From Sialis fuliginosa (taxonomy: Eukaryota > Arthropoda > Insecta > Megaloptera > Sialidae): 64,000 nt of DNA. The position numbers were made by a program, and so were the translations under genes. Below, in pieces: positions 20,902 to 33,785 of this stretch (positions are counted from its first letter, which is position 1; each line of letters starts with the position of its first letter). The stretch is from the NCBI GenBank assembly GCA_961205875.1, contig OY540818.1:384501-448500 (forward strand), in the 5' to 3' direction. Below the pieces are notes generated by a model. That model made no database searches, had not been told where the DNA came from, and saw nothing but the letters and a program-made list of their open reading frames with translations.

Positions 20902-23900
20902 GTGGCGTCCAAGCCCAAAACCTGCCCTCGGTCTTACAGGCCCATCAGTCTGCTACCGAGCCTGGGTAAGGTCTTAGAGCGGATGATGGTGGGTAGGCTC
21001 CAGAGGGTGGCTGGTGTCCACCCTACCCAGTTTGGGTTTGTTAGTGGTAGATCGACTGATGATGCCCTCTGCCTTTTCAACCAGATTGTCTCGACTTCAA
21101 CTACAAAGTACGTAATGGGTCTCTTCGTGGATTTCAAGGGTGCCTTTGACCACCTTGAATGGGGAGCCATCATAAATAAGATCCGCAGGTTGGAACTCCC
21201 GGAGCTACCTCTGTGGTGTGACTTTTTTAGCGACCGCGGAGTGGTTATGACCAGCCGCAATGCTAACATCTGCCGCACTATGGAACGAGGTTGTCCACAG
21301 GGGTCCATCTGTGGCCCGTCCATCTGGAATTTGATGATGGATGACCTACTGCTGGAGCTGGAGAATGGAGGTTTCCAGGTTGTGGCCTACGCCGATGATC
21401 TGCTGGTGCTCGTTACCGGGAACAGCAGAGCGGAAATCGAAGAACGTTCGACGGCAGCACTGGCCCCGATTTATAATTGGGGACGAAGTGTCGGGGTCGA
21501 TGTCTCCCTCGACAAGACGGTGGCGATGATGCTCAAGGGGAACTTTAGGGGGCGTAACCCGACGGTAAGGATGGGTGCTCACGCGCTGACCTGTGTAACG
21601 AGTGTCAAATACCTCGGCATCCAGATGGGTGAGCGCATGAACTTCTCTTGTCACTTGGGTCAATCCATATGAACTGGTCCAGCACTGGTTGCTCGATCAT
21701 TCTAAAAAAAAATCATTTTTTGTGTGTAATTACCCTAACATGTTGGTAGTTCGAAACGACCATTATTTTAATTTTATTGTTTTTTGTTTTCGCGTTACGG
21801 CCATATTTGTTCTACAGGTCGCAGCATTTTTTGTACTTTAAAGGGTTCGCGGAAACTAAAATATCTCAGCTTCTATCAAACCTTTCAACACGGGACTAAA
21901 AGAAAATTGTTAAGAATAAAACGGGCTATAAGATTACTTCTAGACATTTTCACCTAAATGTTATCCTAAAGGGTGAAATTTCAGCCTTAATTCTTAGTTC
22001 TTTTTTTTTTTAAAAAGCCCATTTTCAAGGGGATGTTTTTGCAAGAAGGGGAAAAGTTAACAAGTCAAATTATTTTTTACAAATAGGTGGGTACTAGTTG
22101 TATTCACACACCAAAGTTCAACTCTGAGACTTACCCCCCCTTTATTTTAAAAAATTCTCAAAATTTGAAAATTTGAGAAAATGGCACTTTTCAAAGCTAA
22201 ATAACTCTGGTGGGGGACCAGATAAAAATTTGAAATTTTTGCCCATAATAGTACTACATAATGGTATTATGTACCAAAAATTTTGAGATTGAGATTTGAC
22301 TACAAGCAGTGGTATTGCAACCACAAAAATTCATGTTTCAATGAGCGTATACATGTTGTGATTTTGTTTCAATAAAAATAAAAACATGTTATATCTTTGT
22401 TATCAGTTACTTTAAGTTATTATATGTGTTATAAATTTTTAAAGCTGACTTAATTTTCTATCTAAAAATAAAATATATATAGGGTGTCACCTTTGAAAAA
22501 CAAAAGTTGACATCATTTCCGGTTCAACCGGAAGTGACAGAAAATAAAAAATGAAATTTTAAAAACATTCAGAAAAAATACAATTTTTTTCTTCATTCAA
22601 CCATTCTTCTATTTCCAAGAAGAAGAAAGATAGTAATAGATATTATATTAATGTTGACACTCTGTATTAACATATGAACTCCTATTGAATATTGTGGTTG
22701 CAATACCACTGCTTGTAGTTAAATCTCAATCTCAAAATTTTTGGTACATAAAACCATTATGTAGTACTATTATGTGCTAAAATTTCAGATTTTTATCTGG
22801 TCCCCCACCAGAGTTATTTAGCTTTGAAAAGTGCCATTTTCTCGAATTTTCAAATTTTGAGAATTTTTTAAAATAAAAGGGGGCAAGTCTCAGAGTTGAA
22901 CTTTGGTGTGTGAATACAACTAGTACCCACCTATTTGTAAAAAATAATTTGACTTGTTAACTTTTCCCCTTCTTGCAAAAACATCCCCTTGAAAATGGGC
23001 TTTTTTCAAAAATAGAACTAAGAATTAAGGCTGAAATTTCACCCTTTGGAATAACATTTAGGTGAAAATGTCTAGAAGTAATCTTATAGCCCGTTTTATT
23101 CTTAACAATTTTCTTTTAGTCCCGTGTTGAAAGGTTTGATAGAAGCTGAGATATTTTAGTTTCCGCGAACCCTTTAAAGTACAAAAAATGCTGCGACCTG
23201 TAGAACAAATATGGCCGTAACGCGAAAACAAAAAACAATAAAATTGAAACAATGGTCGTTTCGAACTACCAACATGTTAGGGTAATTACACACAAAAAAT
23301 CAATTTTTTTTTAAATGATCGAGCAACCATTTAATTTAATTTTGTACCATTTCATATGGATTGACCCACTTGAAGTATGTAAGGGAAAAGCTAACGGGGC
23401 TGGTCGCGATGTTCCGCCGGGTGCTTAGGAAGGAGTGGGGTCTAGGCCGGAGGGCGGTCGACGTCTTAATCCGTGGACTGTTCCAAGCCTGTACTCTTTA
23501 CGGGGCTCCACTGTGGTGGCGTTATGCCACCACAGTTAAGGGCTCTCAACTTATCAACAGTTGCCACAGGGTGGTATTATATGCCTGCCTGCCTGTTTGT
23601 AGGACGGTTTCCACGGCAGCTATGCAAGCCCTCCTGGGCGCTCTCCCCTGGGATCTGGAGGCGACCAGAGTGGGAATCAGGTACCTGTATAAAAAGGGGC
23701 TTCAGTTCAACCTTGCCTTTATCTCCTCCGATGACCTTAGGGGCCTCGGACGTAAGGAGGTAAAGGCTCTCCTGGATGCCAGACTATGGCAAGAATGGCA
23801 GACTCGATGGGCGCAATCGATGACGGGCTCGGTCACGCGGCGCTTTGTCCAAGACGTCTCCTTGCTCCGCGGACGACACGACCTGGTTTGGACCAGGTTT

Positions 23901-24681
23901 GTATGTTTTATAGTTACTGGGCACGGAAGTTTAAATGCCTTTCTAAGAGCTCGCAATCTGCACGGCACTGAGTTGTGCAGTTGTGGTGAGACCGAGGATT
24001 GGGAGCATGTTCTGGTGCACTGCCAAGAGTACGACGACCTCCGTGACCTAGTAGCCATGGATGTTAGGGCCGAAGAAGACGGTATACTCTCGTTCCGGGG
24101 ATGCTTGCGCAACGAGGCCACCTTCGCTGCCTTAAGGAATTTCTCCAGGGAGGCGTTCACTAGGAGGACCACACACCGGCTTCCCCCCGCTGCAGTACAC
24201 TAAGGTCAACGCGAATGTGCTTTTAAGGTCAACCAGTACCTGGGTGGGTGAACACCTATACTGGTAGCCTCCCTCCATTCGAGGGGGCGAGACGCAACCG
24301 GCGGTCGATAAATAATTCGGTACCACGGGCTGACCGGGGGCCCCACAGGGCTATCTTCCCTGTGCCTGGTCAACTTTGCGGTTGGCGCTTAGGCAGTATC
24401 GTGGTGGCAGTGGTTAGACCCCACACCGCGGGGTACGGGCGTACATCGTCCCGGCGGGTGAGCAGCGTTATCTGCTCGGGTACTGTCCCTGCTTAGTACA
24501 GTAGAGAGTTAGGTAGATCTCGGCTCCACCAGTAGTCCACAAAGCTTCACCGCTGGAGGGAACTGGTAGTCTAACGGTTGTTGGACGAGTTGGTATGCTG
24601 TCACTCCATACCCCACGCCCTTGGGGGCCATGTGGTCATGCACTCTGTGCGACACCGCATGTAAAACTAACCTTCGACATC
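20902..24681 (+). mobile_element. R1-clade family 2, copy B, 5' truncated, split by a foldback element
   Basis: The copy starts after TGTCCCTGTGGC, inside the RT domain (AAGCCCAAAACC, matching copy C at 28200). It keeps RT motifs YRPISLLPSLGKVLER, FKGAFDHLEWG, GCPQGSICGP and YADDLLVLV up to 21657. It then continues after the insertion from 23373 through CSCGETEDWEHVLVHC to the stop at 24201-24203, followed by the 3' UTR. Removing 21658-23366 and one CACTTG restores an open frame, so copy B was an undamaged though truncated ORF2 when interrupted. The 5' truncation is typical of incomplete reverse transcription. Confidence 0.9.
21658..23366. mobile_element. 1.7 kb foldback element with ~650-bp inverted arms, 6-bp target duplication
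   Basis: The left end begins GGTCAATCCATATGAA and the right end is its complement. Both are flanked by CACTTG (21652-21657 and 23367-23372). The arms run inward about 650 bp with small differences, to CAGTGGTATTGCAACCAC (near 22308) and its complement (near 22694), around a ~370-bp non-coding centre. No transposase is encoded. A truncated copy in reverse orientation lies at about 57601-58362. A 6-bp duplication does not fit Tc1, hAT or piggyBac; a 4-bp reading (ACTT with GGGTCAATCC ends) is also possible, so the superfamily is open. Confidence 0.88.
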
Positions 24682-25342
24682 TGTCCCTGTGGCGGGAGAG
24701 ACTATGCTTCTCTAAGGTCGCTGCATGTGTGGCTGCGAGCCGGGCGGGCGTGCGTGGCCGTCTCTTTGGGTGGGCGGTCTGTGGCCTCTGTGAGGGTTTT
24801 CTTCCCTGTGCAGAATTCTCATGCGGAGGCTGCGGACTGCTAGCGCGGGGGGATGAGTCGTGCGTGCTTGCCGGGTTTGTGGCCGCGCGTGTTGTCGCCC
24901 TTCTACTTCCTAACCAGAGTGAGATTACCTCCCTCTTTTTTTACCACTCGGTTTACTTTTACCATCTAGGAAAGAGAGCATAGTTTGCCCGGACCTCCTC
25001 GTGGTCCCGCTGGGTGCGTCTCGTCTCGACGGGACGTAGCAGACTTTACGGGCTAAATTTTGATTTGATGGCCCGTTTAACCCCTGTCTTAACAGGGGAG
25101 CGGGGCGATTGCCTTCACCGGCCGTCGCGCGAGGATGGATACCTCAATATAAAATCCACTGCATCCTAAGGTCTGGATTTGTGCCGAAGGGATGCGTAGT
25201 TTTACTACGTGGCCGTCAGGTGAAATCGGTCCCAAGCAAACCAACCTCGGGGCACCTGGCGCACCCCGTTGTATATAGCCTAGTTGGGCCTAAGGGCGTA
25301 TGGTCCAATGGTCCTCAAGTCGTCCCATCGCGTGGGAACAGC

Positions 25343-26710
25343 ATGAATACATCCACAAAAACTAACGTCGACGAAGAAGTGAAAGCGTTTGGTAGGAGCC
25401 CTAAAGTTGCTAGGTCTCCACCTGGAGGTGTTATACAACAGGCAAAGTCAGCGCCTGTTACGAGCGAGAGAGCCAAGAAGCTCAGTATGAACTTGGAGGT
25501 CTTGCCAAAGTCGAGACATGGCTCGACAGAGAGCCTAAGTGCTCTGAGCACTGGGAGCCTTACAAAAAGAAAAAGGACGGAGGAAGTTGAACACAAAGAG
25601 GTCGTACTTGATGACTCGCAGGAGTGGGGTAAACTGAGAGCCATTGGCGACAGGCTCAGAAAGTTTATCTTCAGCGAGTCAAACAAAATCTCTAAGGCGG
25701 CCGCAGACTTTATTCTGGTCAGAACGGCCGAATACGAGGAGGTTGCAAGGCAGGCAGTCTCCAACAGGGATAAAGAGGTTGGTAGACTAGAAGGCCAAGT
25801 GATTGAACTAAGGCGGCGAAACATAGCGGAGGCCCCCCCGAAGCCGTCATATGCCTCCGTTGCCGCTGCAGCAGCTACTCCTACCCCTAAGCCTATAAAG
25901 GTTCCAAGGGTTTCTGCGGGTCCTAGTAGGCCGCCGGCCCCGCCTAAACGTGCAGGAAGGGTGAAGACATTCCCTGTCCTCATTAGGTCCACGGAGGAGG
26001 GCACCTCCAGCGATGCGGTGAAAACCAAATTGCTGAAAGAGGTTGCCACGGACAGCTCGCTCAACATCAGAGCGGTTGCGATCAGAAGGATCAAGGACGG
26101 TGTAGTCATGGAGGTGCCGTCGGTTAACGAGAAGGACCAACTGCTGGGATCCAGCAAACTTGCAGGATTAAACCTCAAGGCAGATGTTCCTAGACCTATG
26201 GGTCCGAAGATACTCATTTATGACGTTCCCTTGTCGTTTGATAAGGATACTCTCATAAGTGAGATTTACAGGAAGAACCTGAAAGACGACCACGGCATGA
26301 CAAAAGCCGAATTTTTGCAAGGATCCCGTATTCTGTCCAGAGGAGGCAATAAGAAGACAGCAAATATTGTTGTTGAGCTCCCTAATAAGAAGTCGTCTGA
26401 CCTGCTTTGTAGCAGGGGGAGGATTTACCTGGGGTGGTATTGCCTCCGCGTCAGGGAGACACACAATGTCTCAAGATGTTTTAGATGCTACGGATTCGGG
26501 CATCTAGTGGCTGCGTGCCCGAGGACCGGTAATGTCTGCCGAGTCTGCGGTGAAGAAGGGCACTTAGGCGTTGACTGCAAAAAAGCAGCTAAGTGCAACA
26601 ACTAAGTGGAACGGAAACGTCCCAGCAATCATGGTACAATGGACAATGATTGTCCGACATATAAAGAAATTATTCGTAGGATGAAGAGCCGTCTCCGTAG
26701 TGATGGATAA
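25343..26710 (+). pseudogene. R1-family-2 ORF1, copy C, nonsense mutation in the third zinc knuckle
   Basis: The ATG at 25343 (MNTSTKTNVDEEV). Same architecture as copy A: KRKRTEEVE, coiled coil with RLEGQVIELRRR, PSYASVAAAAA, GRVKTFPVLIRS, KILIYDVP, then CFRCYGFGHLVAACP and CRVCGEEGHLGVDC. At the third knuckle the frame reads KCNN then TAA (26603-26605) where copy A has the second cysteine. The frame continues to the original TAA at 26708-26710 and overlaps ORF2 by 8 nt (ATGGATAA). Only about 34 residues would be lost. Confidence 0.88.
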
Positions 26711-29700
26711 CTGTCTACGAACCCTGCAGTTAAACTGTCAGAGATCAGCAGTTGTTATGGCTGAGCTCGGTGTTATCCTGACCCAGGGCAGATTTGATTT
26801 TGCCCTACTCCAGGAGCCCTACGTCAGGAACACCACAGTGTGCGGCCTGCCGTCTAACGTCAGGGTGTTTTCCCCCTCCGAGAATCCTAAAGCGGCGATT
26901 GCTGTAAATGGGGACTTCGTAGCTATGCCCCTGCCTGATCTATGCTCTGACTGCGTATGTGTAGTTGCGTGTGGTGACAGTGCTGACCTGATACTTGTAT
27001 CGGTCTACTGTCAGTTCGGCGAACCAATTGAGCTTTTTATCGACCAGTTAGATCTGATCCTAGACCACTTGCCGCATCGTAACATAGTAATTGGGCTTGA
27101 TGCTAATGCAACCTCGCGAATGTGGTACAGTAAGTCAATCAGGGCAGGTGCGATTAATGCCGCCAACGGCGTTGTCCTTGAGGAATGGCTGATTGGCCGT
27201 GATCTATTAGTCCTCAATGAACCGTCTGAGGCCTTTACTTTTGATGGTCCTAACGGACGGAGCGACATTGACGTGACGCTTTTTCATGGAAACGCCCGCT
27301 GGTCTTTTGACTGGTGACTGGACCCCGTGGCTGTGGTCAGCGATCACAGCCTTATCAAGATCCAGATCACACGTCTTGAAAGCATCCACGCTTCTGAGCG
27401 GGTCCCTGCCATTGGCTGGAGGGTGCCTCTGGCAACTGACTGGCAGGACTACAGTTGCGACATTGCTTACGTTGCTGACTCTCTGAGTCTGGATACGTGG
27501 TTCTCCATGGATGTTGAGGCTAAAACCTCAACTTTGAACTCGTGGATAACTACCGCCAACGACGTTCATTTCATGCGGCAGACTCATCGTGGCAAAGCGA
27601 CGAAGGTCAAATGGTGGTCCGGAGATCTGGACTATCAGAGGACCAAAGTCAGGAGTCTTAGGAGGCGAGTCCAAAGGGACAGGAGACGCTCGCGTGTCTC
27701 AACTGCCGTAACTGAGTTGAGAAGGGAGCTTCGATCATACAAGGTCATGATCAAGGAAGCCAAGAATTCCCACTGGCAGGAATACGTGCAGGACCGCGGT
27801 AACTCTGACCCTTGGGGCAGTGTTTACAGGTTCTGTCGCAACACGCAAGCGTCTGGTGACCTGTATCCCATCACGGTACGTGGTGTTCCCACCACCTCCT
27901 GGGAGGAGTCCGCAACCGCGCTGCTCGAGGAGTTCTTTCCTTCTTCGACTTCCCCGGTCAATAGAGATTGTATTCAATCTGACCAGGAGTTCGACTGGGA
28001 GGAAATCGACCGGGCCTTTGTGAGAGTGAGGGGGCGTAAGGCCCCGGGATTGGATGGGTTTGACGGTCGGATAATAAGGGCGGCATGGGCGGCTGTCCCG
28101 TTTCACGTTAAAGACCTCTTCGACAGCTGTCTCAGAGAGGGTCTCTTTCCAGTGTGCTGGAAACGCGCCAGAGTTGTCGCACTCTTAAAGTCGCCGTCTA
28201 AGCCCAAAACCAGTCCTCGGTCCTACAGGCCCATCAGTTTACTACCGAGCCTAGGTAAGGTCCTGGAGCGGATGATGGTTGAGAGACTCCAGAGGGTGGC
28301 TGGTTTTCACCCTACCCAGTATGGGTTTGTCAGTGGTAGATCCACCGACGATGCCCTATGCCTTCTCAACCGGATAGTTTCAACTACACCGACGAAGTAC
28401 GTCATGGGTGTATTCGTCGACTTTAGGGGTGCATTTGACCACCTTGAGTGGGGAGTCATCCTGGACAAGATCCGTAGGTTGGAACTCCCGGAGTTACCTC
28501 TGTGGTGTGATTACTTTAATGATCACGGAGTGGTCATGACCAGCTGCGATAGGAGCATCTATCGCACTGTGGAACGAGGTTGTCCGCAGGGGTCCATTTG
28601 TGGCCCATCCATTTGGAATCTAATGATGGATGATCTACTGCTTGAACTGGAGCATGGAGGATTCCAGGTTGTGGCTTACGCTGACGACCTTCTGGTGCTT
28701 GTTACCGGAAACAGTAGGGCTGAGCTTGAAGAACGTTCAGCGAAAGCACTGGTCCCGGTTGATAACTGGGGCCGAAGTGTTGGGGTTGATGTCTCCCGTG
28801 ACAAGACTGTAGCCATGATGCTCAAAGGGAACTTCAAGGGGCGTAACCCTACCGTTAGAATGGGCGCCCATACGCTAGCCTGTGTCACGAGTGTCAGATA
28901 CCTTGGCATCCAAATAGGTGAACGAATGAATTTTCATTGCCACCTGAGGTATGTCAGGTAAAGCTTACAGGACTGGTTGCAATGTTCCGCCGGGTACTCA
29001 GAAAAGAGTGGGGTCTGGGCCGGAGAGCGGTCGACGTTTAAATGCGTGGGCTGTTCCAGGCCTGTGCACGTTATGGGGCTCCACTATGGTGGCGTTTTGC
29101 CACCACTGTCAAGGGTTCGCAACTCTTAAACAGCTGCCACAGGGTTGTGCTATATGCCTGCCTGCCTGTCTGTAGAACAGTCTCTACGATGGCTATGCAA
29201 GCCCTCCTGGGCGCTCTCTCGTGGGATCTGGAAGCGGCCAGGGCAGGAATAAGATATTTGCACAAGAAGGGGCTTCAGTTTGACCTCGGTTTCATCGCCA
29301 CCGATGACCTGAGAGGCCTTGGACGTAAGGAGGTGAAGGCTCTCCTGGGCGCAAGATTGTGGGAGGAGTGGCAGACTCGATGGTCGCAATCGATGACGGG
29401 CTCGGTGACACGACGCTTTGTCCCGAATGTCTCTTCGCTACGCGGACGTTATGACCTGGACTGGACCAGGTTTGTCTGTTTTATTGTCACTGGACATGGA
29501 AGCTTGAATGCTTTCCTAAGGGCTCGTAATCTTTACGACACCGAGCTGTGCAGTTGCGGATATGACGAAGATTGGGAACATGTCCTTGTTCATTGCCACG
29601 AGTACGATGACACCCGTGATCTAGAAGCCATGAGTGTTCGGGTTGAGGAAGAAGGAACCCACTCATTCCAGGGTTGTTTTCGCAACGAGGTCACCTTCGC

Positions 29701-29776
29701 TGCCTTGAGGAGATTTGCCAAGGAAGCTTTCACGAGGAGGACCGCATACCGGCTTCCCCCCACCGCAGCGTATTAG
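26703..29776 (+). pseudogene. R1-family-2 ORF2, copy C, one frameshift and two stops
   Basis: The ATG at 26703. Endonuclease motifs: LQLNCQRS, LQEPYV, GLDANATSRMWY, SDIDVT, VSDHSL. A TGA at 27315-27317 falls just before VAVVSDHS. RT: YRPISLLPSLGKVLER, FRGAFDHLEWG, GCPQGSICGP, YADDLLVLV. The frame is lost at about 28955 (1-nt deletion after RYVR), and TAA at 29039-29041 replaces a leucine codon. The rest continues through CSCGYDEDWEHVLVHC to the stop at 29774-29776. The low number of lesions implies a fairly young copy. Confidence 0.9.
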
Positions 29777-30256
29777 GGTCAACGCGGAAGCGCATCTTTA
29801 AGGTTAACCAGTACCTGGGTGGGTAAACATCCATACTGGTAGCTTCCCTCTATTTGAGGGGGCGGGACGCGACCGGCGGTCTATAAATAATTCGGTACCA
29901 CTGGCTGACCAGGGGCCCCACAGGGCTATCTTCCTGTGCCTGGTCACTTTGCGGTTGGCGCTCAGGCAGTATCGTGGTGGTAGTGGTTAAACCCCACATC
30001 GCGGGGAAGGTGTGCTTGCCGCCCCGACGGGTGAGCAGCGTCATCTGCTCGGGCACTGTACCTGCATAGTCAGTGGAGATTTAGATAGGTCTCGGCTCCA
30101 CCAGTAGTCCGTAAAGTTTCACCGCTGGAGGGAACTGGTAGTCTAACGCTCGTTGGACGAGTTGGTATGGCTTTCCATACCCCTCGCCCATGGGGGCCAT
30201 GTGGTCATGCACCCTGTGCGATACCGCATGTAAAACTTACCTCGACATCTGTCCCT

Positions 30257-33200
30257 ATACACAGTATACATAGTCCGAAGACAGAGGAGTCGCCTTCGTA
30301 GCGATGGCTAGCAGCTTTAAACTGCTACAGCTGAACTGCCAAAGGTCCACGGTGGTGATGGCCGAGCTAGGAGAAATATTGGCGCGGGAGAAGTATGACT
30401 TCGCTCTGCTTCAGGAGCCTTACGTCTCTAACGGAAGGGTCTGTGGTCTGCCTTCTGGCACCAAGATCTTTTCCTCTACTGGGAACCCTAAGTCGGCTAT
30501 CGTGGTCAATGGAGACTTTGTGGCCATGCCCCTTCTTAACCACTACACCGACTGCATCAGCGTCGTAGCATGCAGCGGCAGTGTGGACCTGCTGCTCGTC
30601 TCGCTGTACTGCCAGTTCGGTGAGCCGATTGGGACATTCACGGACCAGTTTGACGCTATTATGGATAGCGCAAGCAGTGGCAACATAATAATAGCTATGG
30701 ATGCAATGCGACGTCCCGTACTTGACATAGCAAAAATATACGAAGGGGTGCACTCAACGCGCTGAACGGTGTCATTCTTGAGGAGTGGCTGATCGGTCTG
30801 TTGGTACTCAACGAACCGTCCGAGGTCTATACCTTTAATGGCCCCAATGGACGCAGCGACATTGACCTAACGCTCTTCTTGGGTGATACCCGTTGCGAGT
30901 TTGAATGGAGGGTTGACACCGCGGCTGTGGTCAGTGACCACAGTCTTATCAAGATCACCATGTCGGTGGCTGGTGATCCAAATCTAAACCCATTAGTGCA
31001 GGTTCCCAAAGTTGGCTGGAGAATTCCAGTTGACACGTGCTGGCAGGAATACGGCCGAGACGTAGCGGCTAGGGCGCACGCGTTTGGTCTCGTGGAGTGG
31101 TTGGCCCTGGATGTTGACACCAAGGTCGAGATATTGGACTTTTGGTTGACCGACACTAATAATGGGCACTTCATGCGGAAGGTACCGCGTGGCCGTATTG
31201 CCAGAGTCAAGTGGTGGATCAGGGATCTGGATAAAAAGAGGGCTAAGGTCAGAAGTCTTAGGAGGATGCAGAGGGACAGGAGACGATCGCGTGAGTCTCT
31301 GGTCGCGACGGACCTTAGAAGAGAATATAACAGGTACAAAGCGATGATTAAAAAAGTCAAAAATAGGCATTGGCAGGACTTTGTACATGATTGTGGCAAC
31401 ACTGACCCATGGGGCAACGTCTATAAATTTTGCAGCAACACTCGGTCGCCTGGGGATCTGTGTTCCCTTGAAGTACGAGGGGCCCCTACCACCACCTGGG
31501 AGGAGTCAGCGGCTGCTTTGCTTGAGGAGTTCTTTCCTCTTGCAGCCTCCCCTATCAGTAGGGACTGTTTTCCGTGTGACCAGGAGTTTGAATGGGAGGA
31601 GATAGCCGATGCTTTTGCTCGAACCAAGGGACGCAAGGCCCCAGGACTGGACGGGTTTGATGGGCGTATGGTAAGGGCCGCCTGGGTGGCCATACCTGCC
31701 TTTATCAAGATCCTTTTTGACAACTGCCTGAGGGAGGGTCACTTCCCGACACGTTGGAAACAGACCAGAGTGGTCATATTGCTGAAGTCTCCAACGAAGC
31801 CCAGATCGAACCCGCGGTCCTATAGGCCCATCAGCCATTTACCCGTCCTGAGTAAGGTTCTTGAAAGAGCTATGGTCGAGAGACTGCGGAGAGTTGCCGG
31901 CTCCCACCCTGCCCAGTTTGGGTTCGTTAAGGAGAGGTCGACTGATGATGCTCTCTGCTTCGTCACCCGTGAGGTGTCGCTGGCACCCACCAGGTATTTG
32001 CTGGGTCTTTTCATAGACTTCTAGGGAGCGTTCGATTACTTGGAGTGGGGAGTTATCCTCGATTAGTTACGTGGACTGGGATTGCCCGAGGTGCGACTAT
32101 TTCAAGGACAGGACTGTGGTGTTGTCCAGCACCACTGGAAGTGTCACAAGGTTGGTTGAGCGTGGTTCCATTTGTGGACCATCTATATGGAATTTAATGC
32201 TCGATGACCTGCTGTTCATGCTGGTGGAGGGCGGCTTTCAGGTCGTTGCCTATGCTGATGATCTGCTGGTCCTAATCCCTGGCAATAGCAGAGCGGAGTT
32301 GGAAAGTCGCGCGGCTGAAGCCTTAATCCCAATTGTGGACTGGGGGCGCAGCGTTGGCGTTGACGTCTCCCGAGATAAATCGGTCGCCATGTTGTTGAAG
32401 GGCAGCCTCAAAGGACGAAACCCAACCTAACGGATGGGGAGTCACACACTGTCTTGTGTGTCTGAGGTTAAATGCCTTGGCATCTTAATCGGTGAAAGGA
32501 TGACATTTCACCGCCACCTCAGGTACGTGAGAGAAAAGCTGACGAGCATGGTGGCGATGTTCAGACGAATTCTAAGGAAGGATTGGGGACTTGGTCGGAA
32601 GGCGGTTAACACCCTCATGAGAGGACTCTTCCAGGCGTGCGCTCTGTATGGAGCTCCGCTGTGGTGGAGGTTTGCTACCACTGTCAGAGGGTCGCAGCTT
32701 GTTAATAGCTGCCATAGAGTCGTTCTCTACGCCTGCCTACCTGTTTGTAGGACAGTCTTGACGGCTGCCATGCAGGTCCTTATGTGCGTTTTGCCGTGGG
32801 ACTTGGAGGTGGTCAGTGTTGGGGTCAGAAAGGGACTCGAGTTTGAGCTAGATTACATTGCCTCCGATGACCTCAGGGGACTCAGTGATAAGGAGGTAAA
32901 AGCGCTCCTAGATAGGAGGTTGTGGGACGAATGGCAGAGAAGGTGGTCGCTCGCGGATACGGGATCGGTGACTCGTTTGTTCGTTCCCGAGGTTTCAAGA
33001 CTCCGCGACCGCTTGAATATCGTGTGGAATATCTACTTCTGCTTCCTCGTCACCGGGCACGGCAGTTTGGATGCCTTTCTGAAAGCCCGAAGCCTCAGCG
33101 ACACAGAGTATTGCAGGTGCGGCGAGGTCGAAGATTGGGAGCACGTCTTGGTCCGCTGCGGGGAGTACGAAAGATTTCGGAACTTGGTCGAGATGGGAGT

Positions 33201-33778
33201 CTCCATGGAGGAGGATGGATCGTACAGCTACCGGAAGTGCTTGGACAGCGTTGAGACTTTCTCAGCCCTGAGGGACATCGCACGTGAGGCCTTCATGAAG
33301 AGATGAGCCTATCAGCTTCCCCCACTTGTGGGGACATCTCAGTAAGGAGTATAATCAGGTCAACCAGTACCTGGGTGGGTGAACACCCTCACTGGTAGCT
33401 TCCCTCTATTTGAGGGGGTGGGACACGAGCGGCGGTCTATAAATAATACGGTACCACGGGCTGACCAGGGGCTCCACAGGGCTATCTTCCCTGTGCCTGG
33501 TCAACTTTGCGGTTGGCGCTTAGGCAGTTTCGTGGTGGCAGTGGTTAAACCCCACATCGCGGGGAAGGGGTGCTTGTCGCCCCGACGGGTGAGCAGCGTC
33601 ATCTGCTCGGGCACTGTACCTGCATAGTCAGTAGAGATTTAGATAGGTCTCGACTCCGCCAGTAGTCCGTAAAGATTCACCGCTTGGTATGGCGTCACTC
33701 CATACCCCGCGCCCACGGGGGCCATGTGGTCATGCACTCTGTGTGATACCGCAGGTTAAACTAATCTTCGACTTCTGT
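30257..33778 (+). mobile_element. R1-clade family 2, copy D, 5' truncated near the end of ORF1
   Basis: The copy starts within the last ~50 bp of ORF1 directly after TGTCCCT. It then has ORF2 and a 3' UTR that ends in CGACTTCTGTCATT, a degenerate version of the junction motif. Oriented head to tail with its neighbours. Confidence 0.85.
30304..33306 (+). pseudogene. R1-family-2 ORF2, copy D, multiply broken
   Basis: The ATG at 30304 overlaps the ORF1 TAG by 8 nt. Endonuclease LLQLNCQRS and LQEPYV are intact, but a 1-nt loss near 30702 destroys the D-A-N-A-T-S block. From 30801 SDIDLT and VSDHSL follow. The RT has TAG right after the first catalytic aspartate (LFIDF, stop at 32022-32024), another TAG about 40 bp later, a 9-bp in-frame deletion removing CPQ from the GCPQGS motif near 32163, and TAA at 32428-32430. 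YADDLLVLI and CRCGEVEDWEHVLVRC remain. This copy cannot be functional. Confidence 0.88.
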
Positions 33779-33785
33779 CATTGAT

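Larger units (their letters stand above)
24691..30249 (+). mobile_element. R1-clade family 2, copy C, full length
   Basis: The copy begins GGCGGGAGAGACTATG directly after TGTCCCTGT, the same 5' end as copy F. It has a ~650-bp 5' UTR (24691-25342), ORF1, ORF2 and 3' UTR, ending before TGTCCCT at 30250-30256. It is the most complete copy of family 2 in length, but its ORFs carry nonsense and frameshift mutations. Confidence 0.88.

Noticed and set aside
24482-24492. Additional TGTCCCT inside the 3' UTR of copy B
   Set aside because: Not at a junction. The other copies read TGTACC here, so it is a chance substitution.
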